Source: Arthrobacter sp. ISL-72
GTDB lineage: Bacteria > Actinomycetota > Actinomycetes > Actinomycetales > Micrococcaceae
NCBI RefSeq assembly: GCF_018613755.1
Contig: NZ_JAGGPP010000008.1
Coordinates: 62,001 to 126,000 of the forward strand
Reading direction: 5' to 3'
DNA: 64,000 nucleotides
The first letter of the stretch is position 1; each line of letters opens with the position of its first letter. Of this stretch, positions 18,485-26,683 are shown one piece after another. The translations under genes and the position numbers were made by a program. The notes under the pieces were generated by a model. The model ran no database searches, had not been told where the DNA came from, and saw only the letters and a program-made list of their open reading frames with translations.

Positions 18485-19336
18485 ATGACTGACATCCGCG
18501 AGATCTTGGAACAAGTACCCGTCGACCAGATTGCGGGCCTGCTTGGCACTGATACCGAGTCTGCCCGGGCTGCTGTTGAGGCTGCTGTTCCCACGCTCCT
18601 TGCCGGTATGCAGAGCAACGCACAGGAGCCGGCCGGGGCTGCGTCGCTTGAATCCGCACTCGTCCAGCACCACAACGGGCTGGTGGACGGCGGGGTGGAC
18701 GTCTCGCAGGTGGATACTGCAGACGGCGAAAAGATCGTGAGCCATGTTTTTGGCGGACAACAGGACCAGGTGGCAAATCAGCTGGCAGGTTCGGCCAACC
18801 TCGGCGGTGTCGGGGGTGACTTGGTCAGGAAGCTCCTGCCAATCCTGGCGCCCATCGTGATGTCCTATCTGGCGAAGAAGGTACTCGGCGGGCAGGGTTC
18901 CGGCGGTTCGGCCGGAGGGGCTGGAACGGGTGGTGTTGGGGGCCAAAACGCCGGCAGTCCCGGCGGAATCGATCTCGGCAGCATCTTGGGTGGCATTCTT
19001 GGCGGCGGCTCCCAGGGCAGGGGCGGCCTGCAAGGAGGCGGCCTTGGGGACATCCTCGGCGGCATTCTCGGTGGAGGCGCACAGGGCGGACAGCATTCCC
19101 GTGGTGCAGTAGTTCCGGAGGCCGGCGACTCCACACTGCATCCTCTGGCAGAGCCCCTAGGCCAGTCGACGGTGCAGGGCAGTGCGCCCGTCCCGGGCGA
19201 GCTGGTCGACGTCGACCTCCCCGGCGGGTGTCCCTCAGACGGTGCCGCTGACCGCGCCGATGAGCGGCCGGAAGAGAAAAGGAACGACGACGGCGGCCTG
19301 GGCGGTCTGTTGGGCGGACTCTTCGGAAAGAAGTAG
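18485..19336 (+). CDS. DUF937 domain protein with Gly-rich tail
   Basis: A 283-residue protein starting MTDIREILEQVPVDQIAGLL at an ATG with AAGGAGAG upstream. Residues 1 to about 130 form the DUF937 helical domain (ESARAAVEAAVPTLLAGMQS, then VVSHVFGGQQDQVANQL-like segments, VRKLLPILAPIVMSYLAKKV). The rest is Gly/Gln-rich with repeated LGGILGGG units at about 165-205, and the last residues return to GGLLGGLFGKK. Role unknown. The Gly-rich repeats suggest self-assembly, but that is inference. It has opposite orientation to its flanks. Confidence 0.82.
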   Translation: MTDIREILEQVPVDQIAGLLGTDTESARAAVEAAVPTLLAGMQSNAQEPAGAASLESALVQHHNGLVDGGVDVSQVDTADGEKIVSHVFGGQQDQVANQLAGSANLGGVGGDLVRKLLPILAPIVMSYLAKKVLGGQGSGGSAGGAGTGGVGGQNAGSPGGIDLGSILGGILGGGSQGRGGLQGGGLGDILGGILGGGAQGGQHSRGAVVPEAGDSTLHPLAEPLGQSTVQGSAPVPGELVDVDLPGGCPSDGAADRADERPEEKRNDDGGLGGLLGGLFGKK

Positions 19337-19389
19337 GTTCCTGGCGCCGCCGGGGGCGCGGGCTGGTCCCGGCCCGGGCTCGCGGCCTG

Positions 19390-20004
19390 TCAGGGACTAT
19401 GGCGGTCTTCCGCGGCTGCCTGATCTGCGACATCTGTTTGGCCTGCCACGGCTGGTGTGACTTGGGCAAGCCAGTCGTTGAGGTCCTTTGGCCTGCGGAA
19501 CACGATCACCGGCGGCATGTCCGGATTGGATTGCCACTCCGTGAATAGGCGCTTCTTCCGGGCGAAGGAACTGAAATGCCAGTAGAAGATTGAGTCCCTG
19601 GTCAAAAGGCGGCCGAGCGTTTCGACGTTTCCATTGCAGACGGGCTGTTTTGTGATGATCCGCTGGAGTGATCGGCATAGCAGCCGGAAGAGCGAAAGCC
19701 AGCGCGGATAGTCCAAGGCAACTATGAGATCCGCCCGCGGAACAATGATGTCGCGCCACAGGCCGTAGGCACTATCCAGGACCCAGCGATCCCGTCCCGC
19801 AACATCCGCCGCGATCAGCCGCTGCTGATCCACGCTGCGTTGCTGCCAGCCGGGAAGCCAACCGATATCATCGTCGGCTGAACACCCCGGAAGCCCGGAA
19901 GCTGCTGCATAGGCGTGGGCCGCCGAAGACTTTCCGCTACCCGTCACACCATAGAAGAGGACGCGGGACGGGGTGGCAGGGACCGACTTCAGTGTCTGGT
20001 TCAC
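19390..20004 (-). CDS. P-loop kinase-like ATPase (topology-modulation/adenylate-kinase-like)
   Basis: A 204-residue protein from the GTG at 20004 (GGGGAG 5 nt upstream). Walker A is FYGVTGSGKSSAAHAYA, residues about 14-25. DDDIGWLPGW, DRWVLDSAYGLWRDIIVPRA and LIVALDYPRWLSLFRLLCRS follow, the pattern of small adenylate-kinase-like proteins annotated as topology modulation or AAA proteins. A basic lid-like region (FARKKRLFTEWQ) follows. The true substrate is unknown. The same frame runs open upstream into the broken HNH gene and gives a false 838-residue fusion; the good ribosome-binding site and Walker A position argue for this start. Confidence 0.8.
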   Translation of the reverse strand: MNQTLKSVPATPSRVLFYGVTGSGKSSAAHAYAAASGLPGCSADDDIGWLPGWQQRSVDQQRLIAADVAGRDRWVLDSAYGLWRDIIVPRADLIVALDYPRWLSLFRLLCRSLQRIITKQPVCNGNVETLGRLLTRDSIFYWHFSSFARKKRLFTEWQSNPDMPPVIVFRRPKDLNDWLAQVTPAVAGQTDVADQAAAEDRHSP

Positions 20005-20222
20005 GGGCACTCCCCATTCCTTTGCGCACAGCTTTTCCCCTGGGCCCTGCTTCGCCTCGGCATTGCCACGTTTTGAACACCGCACGGGGCGATCTGTCAC
20101 GATAGCACCCGGCCGGATCGTTGGCTCGGCGTGTGGTTTCATCGCGCCCATTTGAATACGACACCGCCGGCTGAGCTGTGGGGGGCTGCAGAGCTCACCG
20201 GAAGGGCGCGCCCCGCCGCGCA
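20005..20222. other. Gap between HNH remnant and kinase gene
   Basis: 218 bp without a gene I can support. The frame of the neighbouring genes is open here by chance, and its translation is Arg/Pro-rich with no recognisable domain. It probably holds the kinase promoter; no clear -10/-35 pair seen. Confidence 0.5.
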
Positions 20223-21906
20223 TCATTCGAGTCTGAAGTATCTGTTTCGTTGTGGTTTTTGGCGCGGGTCGATGTGGGGCGGCGGGATGAACCACGGGAC
20301 GCCGGCTTTGACTTGGATGGTCCACTGTTCTTTGTGGATGAGGTGGTGGTGATGCGAGCAGAGCAGGGTGCCGTTCTCGGTGCTCGTGGTGCCGCCGTGT
20401 GACCAGTAGGTGATGTGGTGGGCTTCGCACCAGGGGGCGGGGATGGTGCAGGCGGGGAAGGCGCAGCCCTGATCTCTGGCGGTGAGGGCTTTGCGGATGT
20501 GCGGCGGGAAGACCCTGGTGGTGCGGCCGAAGGACGCGGCCCTCGCTGCCGAGCAGGACCGGGATGATGTCTGCGTCGCAGGCGATCTTGCGGACCGTGG
20601 CGGCGGTGACCGGGCCGGTGAACGTGAACGTTCCGGTGCCGGGAATGCCAGGGTTGTCGAGGGGGCCGGTGCCGCTTTGATCTTCGGTGGCGTGTTCGAG
20701 GCGGTTCAGGAGGTCGCGGTAATCGATGGTGGCCATGACCTGCGGGCGGAGTCCTCCCGCGGCCGGGAGTTTTCCGCTGGCCAGGGCCGCTTTGCAGCCG
20801 CTGACCAGGCCGTCGAGGCGCCGCTGCGGGAGGGTGCGCAGGTCCAGCTCCGGATCAGGTGTCCCGGCACCGTCCTTGAAGGATTCATCCAGGCTCGCCG
20901 GCTCCCTGCCGCCATCGCCGCCAGCGTTGTCCTCGCTGGCTTCGCCGGGGCGGGTGCGGGGGTTGGTGGCGGTGTTCATGACGGTCAGGAGGTGTTCGTA
21001 CTGGTCCGGGGTCGCGAAGATCTCGACATGATGGAGTCCGCGGCGGGCCCGGCGGATGAACGCACCCTGCCGGTGGCGGAGTTCCTCCTCGGACGGTTCG
21101 GTCCCGTCCTGGTCGATCGCGTCAATCCAGCGCCTGGCCATGCGGGACAGGAAGTCCGCGTGGTCCTCGGCCGCGGTGCTGACCAGGGCGTGCTCCATCA
21201 GGGCACTCGTGTCCTCCAAAGCGTGGTGCCGGACCTGGTCCAACGCGAGGGTGATGGTTGTCGCGGCGCGGGAGCCGACGGTCCCGGCGGCGAGGGCGGC
21301 ACCGAGCTCGGGCCGTTCCGGGGGTTCTTCGTGCCCGGTGAAACCGGTGCGGGGCAGTACCGCCTCGGCGAGTGCGATCCGCCGCTTGGCCTCGCCGGCG
21401 CCGATCCGCAGCCGGGAGCGCAGGACTTCGGCGGCGTTCCGGCACCCGTCATCCGCCGGGTTTGGCGCCGATGAGGCCTGCGCCGTGGACCCCTGCACCG
21501 GGCACCCCGATGTGGCGGGGTCCACCGTTTCCGCCTCTGTGCCCCAGCCCGTGGTCCAGCCGGCCGCCGCAGCTGAACTGCCCGCCGTCACGGCCTGCCG
21601 GCGGGTCCGGTCTACGGCCCCTGCGGCGACGACCTGCAGGAACTCCAAAGATCTGGAAATCTCCTCCACCTCGGCGGCGAAATCAACAGCCTCACGGAAA
21701 CCGAACAGCGCAACGTCCGCCACCGCCGTCGAACCCGCACTCCTCAGCAGCTCAAGGCACCGGGAAAGACCACCGGAACCACCGCCGTCGGACGCCAAAA
21801 CCGACGGGCGAACATCTGCAGAGACACTGCGCAAGCCGTGGGCAGCGGCAGGCGATCCTGCCCACGGCAACGTCCCGCCTGCTGCAAGTTCCCCCATGGC
21901 TTCCAT
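20223..21906 (-). pseudogene. DUF222/HNH endonuclease, frameshifted
   Basis: Residues 1 to about 455 read as the DUF222 domain of the 13E12-repeat/HNH family that is multi-copy in Arthrobacter and Mycobacterium, up to DADIIPVLLGSEGRVL. The frame then breaks at about 20527-20534. Shifting frame restores GRTTRVFPPHIRKAL, the zinc Cys pair CAFPACTIPAPWCEAHHI, GGTTSTENGTLLCSHHH and a TGA at 20223. Family proteins have RVLDVGRTTR here, so five bases (GACGT in the simplest model) are missing. The HNH nuclease half is therefore separated from its start. Either a real pseudogene or an assembly error. Confidence 0.85.
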
Positions 21907-21980
21907 GGGATAACTCTGTCAAAGGGGTACGACAAAATAGGGCCGGATGCCGTCAGCCCGACGGCCCGCCTTCAGCGCCG

Positions 21981-22451
21981 CTAAGCCCGGGGTGCAGGGC
22001 GCCGCCGGTACAGCCAGACGAGTCCAAGGATCGGAAGCAGAAGCGGGATAAATGCATAGCCGCGGCCGAAGAGGGACCACACTGTTTCATGCGGGAAGCT
22101 GACGGCGTCGAAAATACTCAGTGCGCCCACCACTACCACTCCCACGAGTTCCACGAGGACGGCAGCCACGGACACCTTGAACCAGGTCCTTCCGGGCTTT
22201 GCGAGCGAAACCGTCGCCACGACGTACACGAGTGCCGCGAACGCCGACAGAAGGTACGCAAGCGGAGCTTCGGAGAACTTGGTGAGTATCTGGTACCCGG
22301 CCCGGGCCGTGGCGGAGATCGCGAACACCGCGTAGACCGCAATCAGGAGCCGGCCGGGTCCGGTATTCCTGGTGTCGGTCGGCTGCGGGGCCGTCGTGTT
22401 CTCGGTCTTGTTGACGGGGGTTTGCGGAGTCACGTCGTGTCTTTCTTTCAC
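21981..22451 (-). CDS. Small integral membrane protein
   Basis: 156 residues from a GTG that abuts the TAA of the gene upstream. A Thr/Pro-rich N-terminal tail of about 30 residues is followed by four hydrophobic segments (about 34-54, 63-84, 92-113, 128-147) and a basic C-terminus (RRRPAPRA). No motif names a function. It is the last gene of the truB unit. The pair of small membrane genes behind truB looks conserved in organisation, but I cannot verify this. Confidence 0.75.
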   Translation of the reverse strand: MKERHDVTPQTPVNKTENTTAPQPTDTRNTGPGRLLIAVYAVFAISATARAGYQILTKFSEAPLAYLLSAFAALVYVVATVSLAKPGRTWFKVSVAAVLVELVGVVVVGALSIFDAVSFPHETVWSLFGRGYAFIPLLLPILGLVWLYRRRPAPRA

Positions 22452-22805
22452 TTAGTACCAGATCTGGTTCATGCGGGCGGCCATAACAAGGGCGGTGACA
22501 CCCACGGCAGCCAGGACAAAATTGCTCCACCGGGTGCGTTCCAGGATGGACCAGTACACGGCGCCAACGGGCAGGATCAGCGCAGTGACCAGGTAGCCCC
22601 AGAACTCCCACGCTTCGCCGGCCATCTGCTCCCCCGCCGCAACGCGAACGATCGATCCCACCAGGTAAACCAGCAGCGCCAGTTCTACGGCGGCGACGGA
22701 CAGGATGGTCGCGTCATTCGGAGCTTTTTTCATGATCCCGGCGGCGGCGCAGATGATCGTGGAAAGCAGCCCGACGACGAGGATGATGTAGAAATAGGCG
22801 TCCAC
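22452..22805 (-). CDS. Small integral membrane protein
   Basis: 117 residues from the GTG at 22805, one base downstream of the truB stop, so coupling is likely. Four hydrophobic segments follow: DAYFYIILVVGLLSTIICAA, ATILSVAAVELALLVYLVGS, a WEFWGYLVTALILPVGAVYW segment and FVLAAVGVTALVMAA. A longer open frame upstream is truB read out of frame and was excluded. Function unknown. Confidence 0.72.
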   Translation of the reverse strand: MDAYFYIILVVGLLSTIICAAAGIMKKAPNDATILSVAAVELALLVYLVGSIVRVAAGEQMAGEAWEFWGYLVTALILPVGAVYWSILERTRWSNFVLAAVGVTALVMAARMNQIWY

Positions 22806-22806
22806 G

Positions 22807-23742
22807 CTACCCGGCCTGCTGTTCGTTGCCGGACTTTTCGTTGCTGGGAGCGAAGACGAGCACCGGCTTCGCGTAGCCGCCGGCATCAGCCAGCAATGCC
22901 ACGAGGGAGCCGTCGGGCGCGAAGGCCGCGGCAGGTTTGTCAGCGGTGGCGGCGTCCGGCGTTCCGGCAGCCGGTCCTGCGGCAATCCGCCGGCCAAAGG
23001 AGATTTCAGTGGTTTCGTCTGCACTTAGCTCGCGGTTCGGCATGAGCGCCCGAGCCGCCTGGGACATCTCCAGCACTTGAAGTTCTTCGGCCAGCTGCTC
23101 CAGCGTGCGGGCCTGGTCCAGGGTGTAGGGGCCAACCTGGGTCCGGCGAAGGGCCGTCAGGTGGCCGCCGGTCCCCAGCGCTTCGCCGAGGTCCCGGGCC
23201 AGGGCGCGGATATACGTTCCCGAGGAGCACTCCACGGTGACATCGACGTCGAGCACTTCGCCGTCACGCTCCGGCCGGACCGAATGGACGTCGAAGCGGT
23301 GGATGGTGACCGGACGCGCTGCGAGCTTGACGTCTTCGCCGGACCGGACACGGGCATATGCGCGTTCGCCGTTGACTTTGATGGCGCTGACGCTGCTGGG
23401 AACCTGTTGGATCTCGCCGGTGAGGGATTCGACGCCGGCCCGGATGGCTGCCTCGGTGACTCCTGCAGCGGATTGGCTGCGGACCACTTCGCCTTCGGCG
23501 TCGTCCGTCACTGTGGACTCACCCAGCCGGATGGTGGCGGTGTACGTCTTGGACGTTCCGACGATGTACGTCAGCAGGCGGGTGGCCTTGTTTATACCGA
23601 GGACGAGCACGCCTGTGGCCATAGGATCCAGGGTTCCGGCGTGCCCCACTTTCCGGGTACCGGCCAGCCGCCGCATCCGTCCAACCACATCGTGGCTGGT
23701 CCATCCTTGCGGCTTGTCCACTATTACCAGTCCAGAAAGCAC
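22807..23742 (-). CDS. truB: tRNA pseudouridine(55) synthase
   Basis: Modifies U55 in the T loop of tRNAs. 311 residues from GTG 23742 (LSGLVIVDKPQGWTSHDVVG). The catalytic Asp lies in the family motif HAGTLDPMATGVLVLGI. TKTYTATIRLGEST-type sequence and SSGTYIRALARDLGEALGTG are typical, followed by a C-terminal domain. The start has GGGAGG only 1 nt away, which is unusual, but no other start lies near the conserved N-terminus; an ATG-like extension to 23832 is unconserved. It lies downstream of rbfA/infB in the usual order and is divergent from the aminotransferase. Confidence 0.95.
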   Translation of the reverse strand: MLSGLVIVDKPQGWTSHDVVGRMRRLAGTRKVGHAGTLDPMATGVLVLGINKATRLLTYIVGTSKTYTATIRLGESTVTDDAEGEVVRSQSAAGVTEAAIRAGVESLTGEIQQVPSSVSAIKVNGERAYARVRSGEDVKLAARPVTIHRFDVHSVRPERDGEVLDVDVTVECSSGTYIRALARDLGEALGTGGHLTALRRTQVGPYTLDQARTLEQLAEELQVLEMSQAARALMPNRELSADETTEISFGRRIAAGPAAGTPDAATADKPAAAFAPDGSLVALLADAGGYAKPVLVFAPSNEKSGNEQQAG

Positions 23743-23795
23743 GCCTCCCAGTATATCCGCGCGTGCGGCTCTCACTTTTCGCCCCAGGGCAGCAC

Positions 23796-23859
23796 GTCCG
23801 ACGGCGGGACACCAGTCCGACGGCGCGGTCACGGCGGCGGCGGCACCAGTCCGACGGCG
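23796..23859. repeat. Three copies of GTCCGACGGCG between divergent genes
   Basis: The 11-mer occurs at 23796-23806, 23815-23825 and 23849-23859; the last two copies extend to CACCAGTCCGACGGCG. It fills the 155-bp gap between divergent truB and the aminotransferase. A regulator site array or slippage are both possible. Confidence 0.6.
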
Positions 23860-23897
23860 GGAGGCAGCTCTGCCGGTGCCCGACGTCGGCGGCTAGG

Positions 23898-25160
23898 ATG
23901 GCTGACATGCCCGACCTTGCCGCACACATCCGCGATGTTCCCGTCAACCAGATCCGCGAGATCACCGAAGCTGCGTGGGGCATTCCCCACGCCATAGTGC
24001 TGAGCATCGGCGAACCGGGTTTCGCGCTCCCCCGGCACGTCCTGGAGGCTGGAATGGCGTGCCTGGACCGTGACGAAACCAACTACACGCCGAACGCCGG
24101 AGTCCCCGCACTTCGGGAGGCCTTTGCGGACAGGTTCCGTGAGCAACATGGCGTTGATGTCGGAGCCGAGCGGGTCTATATAGTGGCTGGCGCCCAGCAA
24201 GGCCTTCACCTCGCCATGAGCCTGTTGCTCTCCGCGGGCGACGAAATCCTGATCCCCAACCCCGGCTATCCCACGTTTGCCATGACCAGCCGGCTGCTGC
24301 ATGCCGTTCCCGTGGGGTATCCGCTGTACCCGCAGTACGACTTCCAGCCGAGGATCGAGGACATCGAGGCACTAGTCACGCCGCAGACCAAGGTGCTGAT
24401 GCTGAACTCACCCTCCAATCCCCTGGGCGCGGTGCTGGGCGAGGACCTGACCCGAAGGCTGGTGGAGCTGGCCCGGCGCCATGACCTGTGGATCATCTCG
24501 GACGAATGCTACGAGGCCTTCACCTACGATGTCCCCCATGTCAGCCCGGTCAGGTTTGACAGTGACGCCCCCGGCGAGGCCAGGGTCTTTACTTCCCTGA
24601 CGCTCTCCAAGACCTACGGGCTGACCGGGCTGCGGATCGGAGCACTGGTCTGCCCTCCCGGGCTGGAGAAGAAGATGAACAACGTGATGGAGTCGATCGT
24701 CTCCTGCGTCGCGTCCCCGTCCCAGTACGCGGCAATCGCCGCTTTGACGGGACCGCAGGACTATGTCCGCGAGACGTATGCCCATTACCGGGCCAACCGG
24801 GATGCCGCCTCGGCGGTGCTGGCGTCCAAAGGGATTCCATACCTCTCTGCGCAGGGCGCCTTCTATTTGTGGGCCGATGTCTCGCATGTCAGTGGCGGCA
24901 ATGTCCGGTCATGGGTACGGCAGTTCCTTGCCGAATCCGGAGTCTCCTTTGCGCCCGGCACTGCCTTCGGCTCCATCGGCGAAGGCTGGATCCGGATCGC
25001 ACTTTGCGGGGCCCCGGAGGAGCTCGTGGAAGGTGTGGGCCGGCTTCCCGCGCGGCTGACGCCGCCAGGGGAACCAATGCAGGGGGAACAGGAAGTCCAG
25101 CGGGAACAACTGCCCAAGTGGGGCAAAGAGTCCCTGGTGCAGAGGCCTGCCGAACCCTAG
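23898..25160 (+). CDS. Class I/II PLP aminotransferase
   Basis: 420 residues from ATG 23898, or 417 from ATG 23907, which has a better placed AGGA. A fold-type I aminotransferase: ETNYTPNAGVPALREAFA, the PLP-phosphate region VAGAQQGLHLAM, NPGYPTFA, LNSPSNPLGAV with the PLP-ring Asn, SDECYEAF with the PLP Asp, and the Schiff-base lysine in SLTLSKTYGLTGLRIG. The C-terminus adds about 35 charged residues beyond the fold (EQEVQREQLPKWGKE). Substrate not determinable by sight; aspartate/alanine/aromatic-type enzymes share this pattern. Confidence 0.9.
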   Translation: MADMPDLAAHIRDVPVNQIREITEAAWGIPHAIVLSIGEPGFALPRHVLEAGMACLDRDETNYTPNAGVPALREAFADRFREQHGVDVGAERVYIVAGAQQGLHLAMSLLLSAGDEILIPNPGYPTFAMTSRLLHAVPVGYPLYPQYDFQPRIEDIEALVTPQTKVLMLNSPSNPLGAVLGEDLTRRLVELARRHDLWIISDECYEAFTYDVPHVSPVRFDSDAPGEARVFTSLTLSKTYGLTGLRIGALVCPPGLEKKMNNVMESIVSCVASPSQYAAIAALTGPQDYVRETYAHYRANRDAASAVLASKGIPYLSAQGAFYLWADVSHVSGGNVRSWVRQFLAESGVSFAPGTAFGSIGEGWIRIALCGAPEELVEGVGRLPARLTPPGEPMQGEQEVQREQLPKWGKESLVQRPAEP

Positions 25161-25194
25161 TCTGGCCGGAGGGGCGGCGCCGGAGAGGAACATC

Positions 25195-25407
25195 ATGTGG
25201 TGGCAGGACCTGCTGTGGGGCATCTGGAACGGAATCACGGCATGGATCGTGCTCATCGCGCACGTGTTCGGCGCCTGGCAGGAATTCCCCTTCTACAACA
25301 CCGGGAGGGCCGGAAACTGGTATGACTTCGGCTTCCTGCTGGGCATGGGATCGCCGCTGCTCGGTGGCTTCGGTGCCCGCGCCGGCCGGCGTTCCCGGCG
25401 GGTGTAG
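25195..25407 (+). CDS. Small Trp-rich membrane protein
   Basis: 70 residues from an ATG with GAGAGGA upstream. It starts MWWQDLLWGIWNGITAWIVL, one transmembrane helix with five Trp in the first 17 residues. A loop (FGAWQEFPFYNTGRAGNWYD), a weaker hydrophobic segment (FGFLLGMGSPLLGG) and a basic tail RAGRRSRRV follow. The coding composition and good ribosome-binding site support a real gene. It follows the aminotransferase by 34 bp. Function unknown. Confidence 0.65.
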   Translation: MWWQDLLWGIWNGITAWIVLIAHVFGAWQEFPFYNTGRAGNWYDFGFLLGMGSPLLGGFGARAGRRSRRV

Positions 25408-25469
25408 GCCGTGAGCGGTGAGCACAGGCAGCGAGCACAGGCAACGGCTATGCAGCCAGCCCAGGGCGG

Positions 25470-25907
25470 TCAGCTCAGGCTCGAAGACAGGGCATGGTCC
25501 AGCCAGATCCTGAGCTCGGGCGCCGGGGCCGCACCAGACTGGCGGGCGATCACCATACCGCTGACAACCACCAGCAGCGTGGGGATCGCCTGAACGGCAA
25601 ACCTTGAGGAAAGCCCCGGAGCGCGGTCCACATCCACCTTGACCAGCTTGATCCGGCCCGCCTTTTCAGTGGCGAGCTGTTCCAGGGCAGGGCTTACCAG
25701 CAGGCAGGGGCCGCACCAGACCGCCCAAAAGTCGATCAGCGCGGGAACACTCGACTGCTCCACGATCCGTTTGAAGTCCGCGTCAACGGCGTCGACGATC
25801 CACGGCAGGTCATGTTTGCAGCTGCCGCAATGGGGGCGCCCGTAATCCGTTGTGGGAATCCTGTTGGTTTTCCCGCAGCCCGGGCATCTGACGAATCTTG
25901 CTTCCAC
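25470..25907 (-). CDS. trxC: Thioredoxin with N-terminal zinc ribbon (TrxC type)
   Basis: 145 residues from the GTG at 25907 (AAGGAG just upstream); an ATG at 25955 would add 16 residues outside the family pattern. The N-terminus has a CxxC...CxxC zinc ribbon (Cys8, Cys11, Cys27, Cys30). The thioredoxin fold carries FWAVWCGPC (active site 64-68) and the cis-Pro loop AIPTLLV. This is thioredoxin-2 architecture, a cytosolic disulfide reductase often tied to oxidative stress. Convergent with the small membrane gene. Confidence 0.88.
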   Translation of the reverse strand: MEARFVRCPGCGKTNRIPTTDYGRPHCGSCKHDLPWIVDAVDADFKRIVEQSSVPALIDFWAVWCGPCLLVSPALEQLATEKAGRIKLVKVDVDRAPGLSSRFAVQAIPTLLVVVSGMVIARQSGAAPAPELRIWLDHALSSSLS

Positions 25908-26014
25908 GGCTCCTTGCTGCCTTCCAGTCGAGCCGAAGTCATGGATTAATCGCACGCCTCAGCGCCGGACGAGCATAGAGTCGAAGGTCCCCCGCAGCCA
26001 GTATTCGGTGCCAG

Positions 26015-26500
26015 TCAGTATTCGGTGCGGTCCGGGTTGTCGCGCCACGCCTCAAAGGGAGCGTTCGACGTCGGAATGTCAGTGTGGCTGACCGGCATCA
26101 GCTCGGGACGGGCCCCTTCAAAGTATTGGTAGAAGAGGGCGTCGTCGAACCCGGCTGCCGCTGCCCCGTGCCGGTCTGCAGCAAAGTACACGCGGTCGAT
26201 TCGGGCCCACAACGCCGCAGCCAGGCACAGCGGGCACGGCTCGCAGCTCGTATAGAGGACCGCTCCCCTGAGGTCGAAGTTGGCGGATTCGGCTGCCGCC
26301 GTCCGTATTGCCACAACTTCGGCGTGGGCGGTCGGATCGTTGTCCCGGGTGACCCGGTTGACGCCAAAGTGCAGCTTCCCGTCGCGTGTCACCACCAGCG
26401 CGCCGAAGGGGCCGCCGCCGTCGGACACATTCCGGACGGCGAGGCCGACGGCCTGGCTGAGGAACTCCTGGATATCGGCGGCTGAGGGTTGGGCATTCAT
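26015..26500 (-). CDS. Guanine/nucleoside deaminase (CDA fold)
   Basis: 161 residues. Zinc-binding cytidine-deaminase-fold motifs are TAHAEVVAIR (His59, catalytic Glu61) and YTSCEPCPLC (Cys89, Cys92). The C-terminal FDDALFYQYF and the end PFEAWRDNPDRTEY resemble Bacillus GuaD-type guanine deaminase, where the C-terminal segment swaps between subunits. TadA tRNA adenosine deaminase is less likely because the C-terminus fits GuaD better. The ATG at 26500 is chosen; the frame stays open far upstream without any domain. Divergent from the secreted beta-propeller gene. Confidence 0.85.
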   Translation of the reverse strand: MNAQPSAADIQEFLSQAVGLAVRNVSDGGGPFGALVVTRDGKLHFGVNRVTRDNDPTAHAEVVAIRTAAAESANFDLRGAVLYTSCEPCPLCLAAALWARIDRVYFAADRHGAAAAGFDDALFYQYFEGARPELMPVSHTDIPTSNAPFEAWRDNPDRTEY

Positions 26501-26683
26501 GCTCCGATCATAGCCAGCCGACGCCCGGTTCCAGCCAGCCGGACACCAGTAGTTTGCGGAAGCCATCGACTTAGCCGAACGCGAAGAAATAGAATGTGCG
26601 CTGTGGGGGGCAGCCGTGCAGTACGGTAGCCAATCCGTGGTCTCGAGGCTCTTGATAATCATCAAAAGCCATTGGAGAGAACC

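Noticed and set aside
19390..21906. Single 838-residue protein joining DUF222/HNH and a P-loop kinase
   Set aside because: The middle section translates to Arg/His/Pro-rich nonsense, while the HNH domain is intact in another frame. The kinase has its own GTG and ribosome-binding site at 20004. The open frame is a high-GC accident after a deletion.
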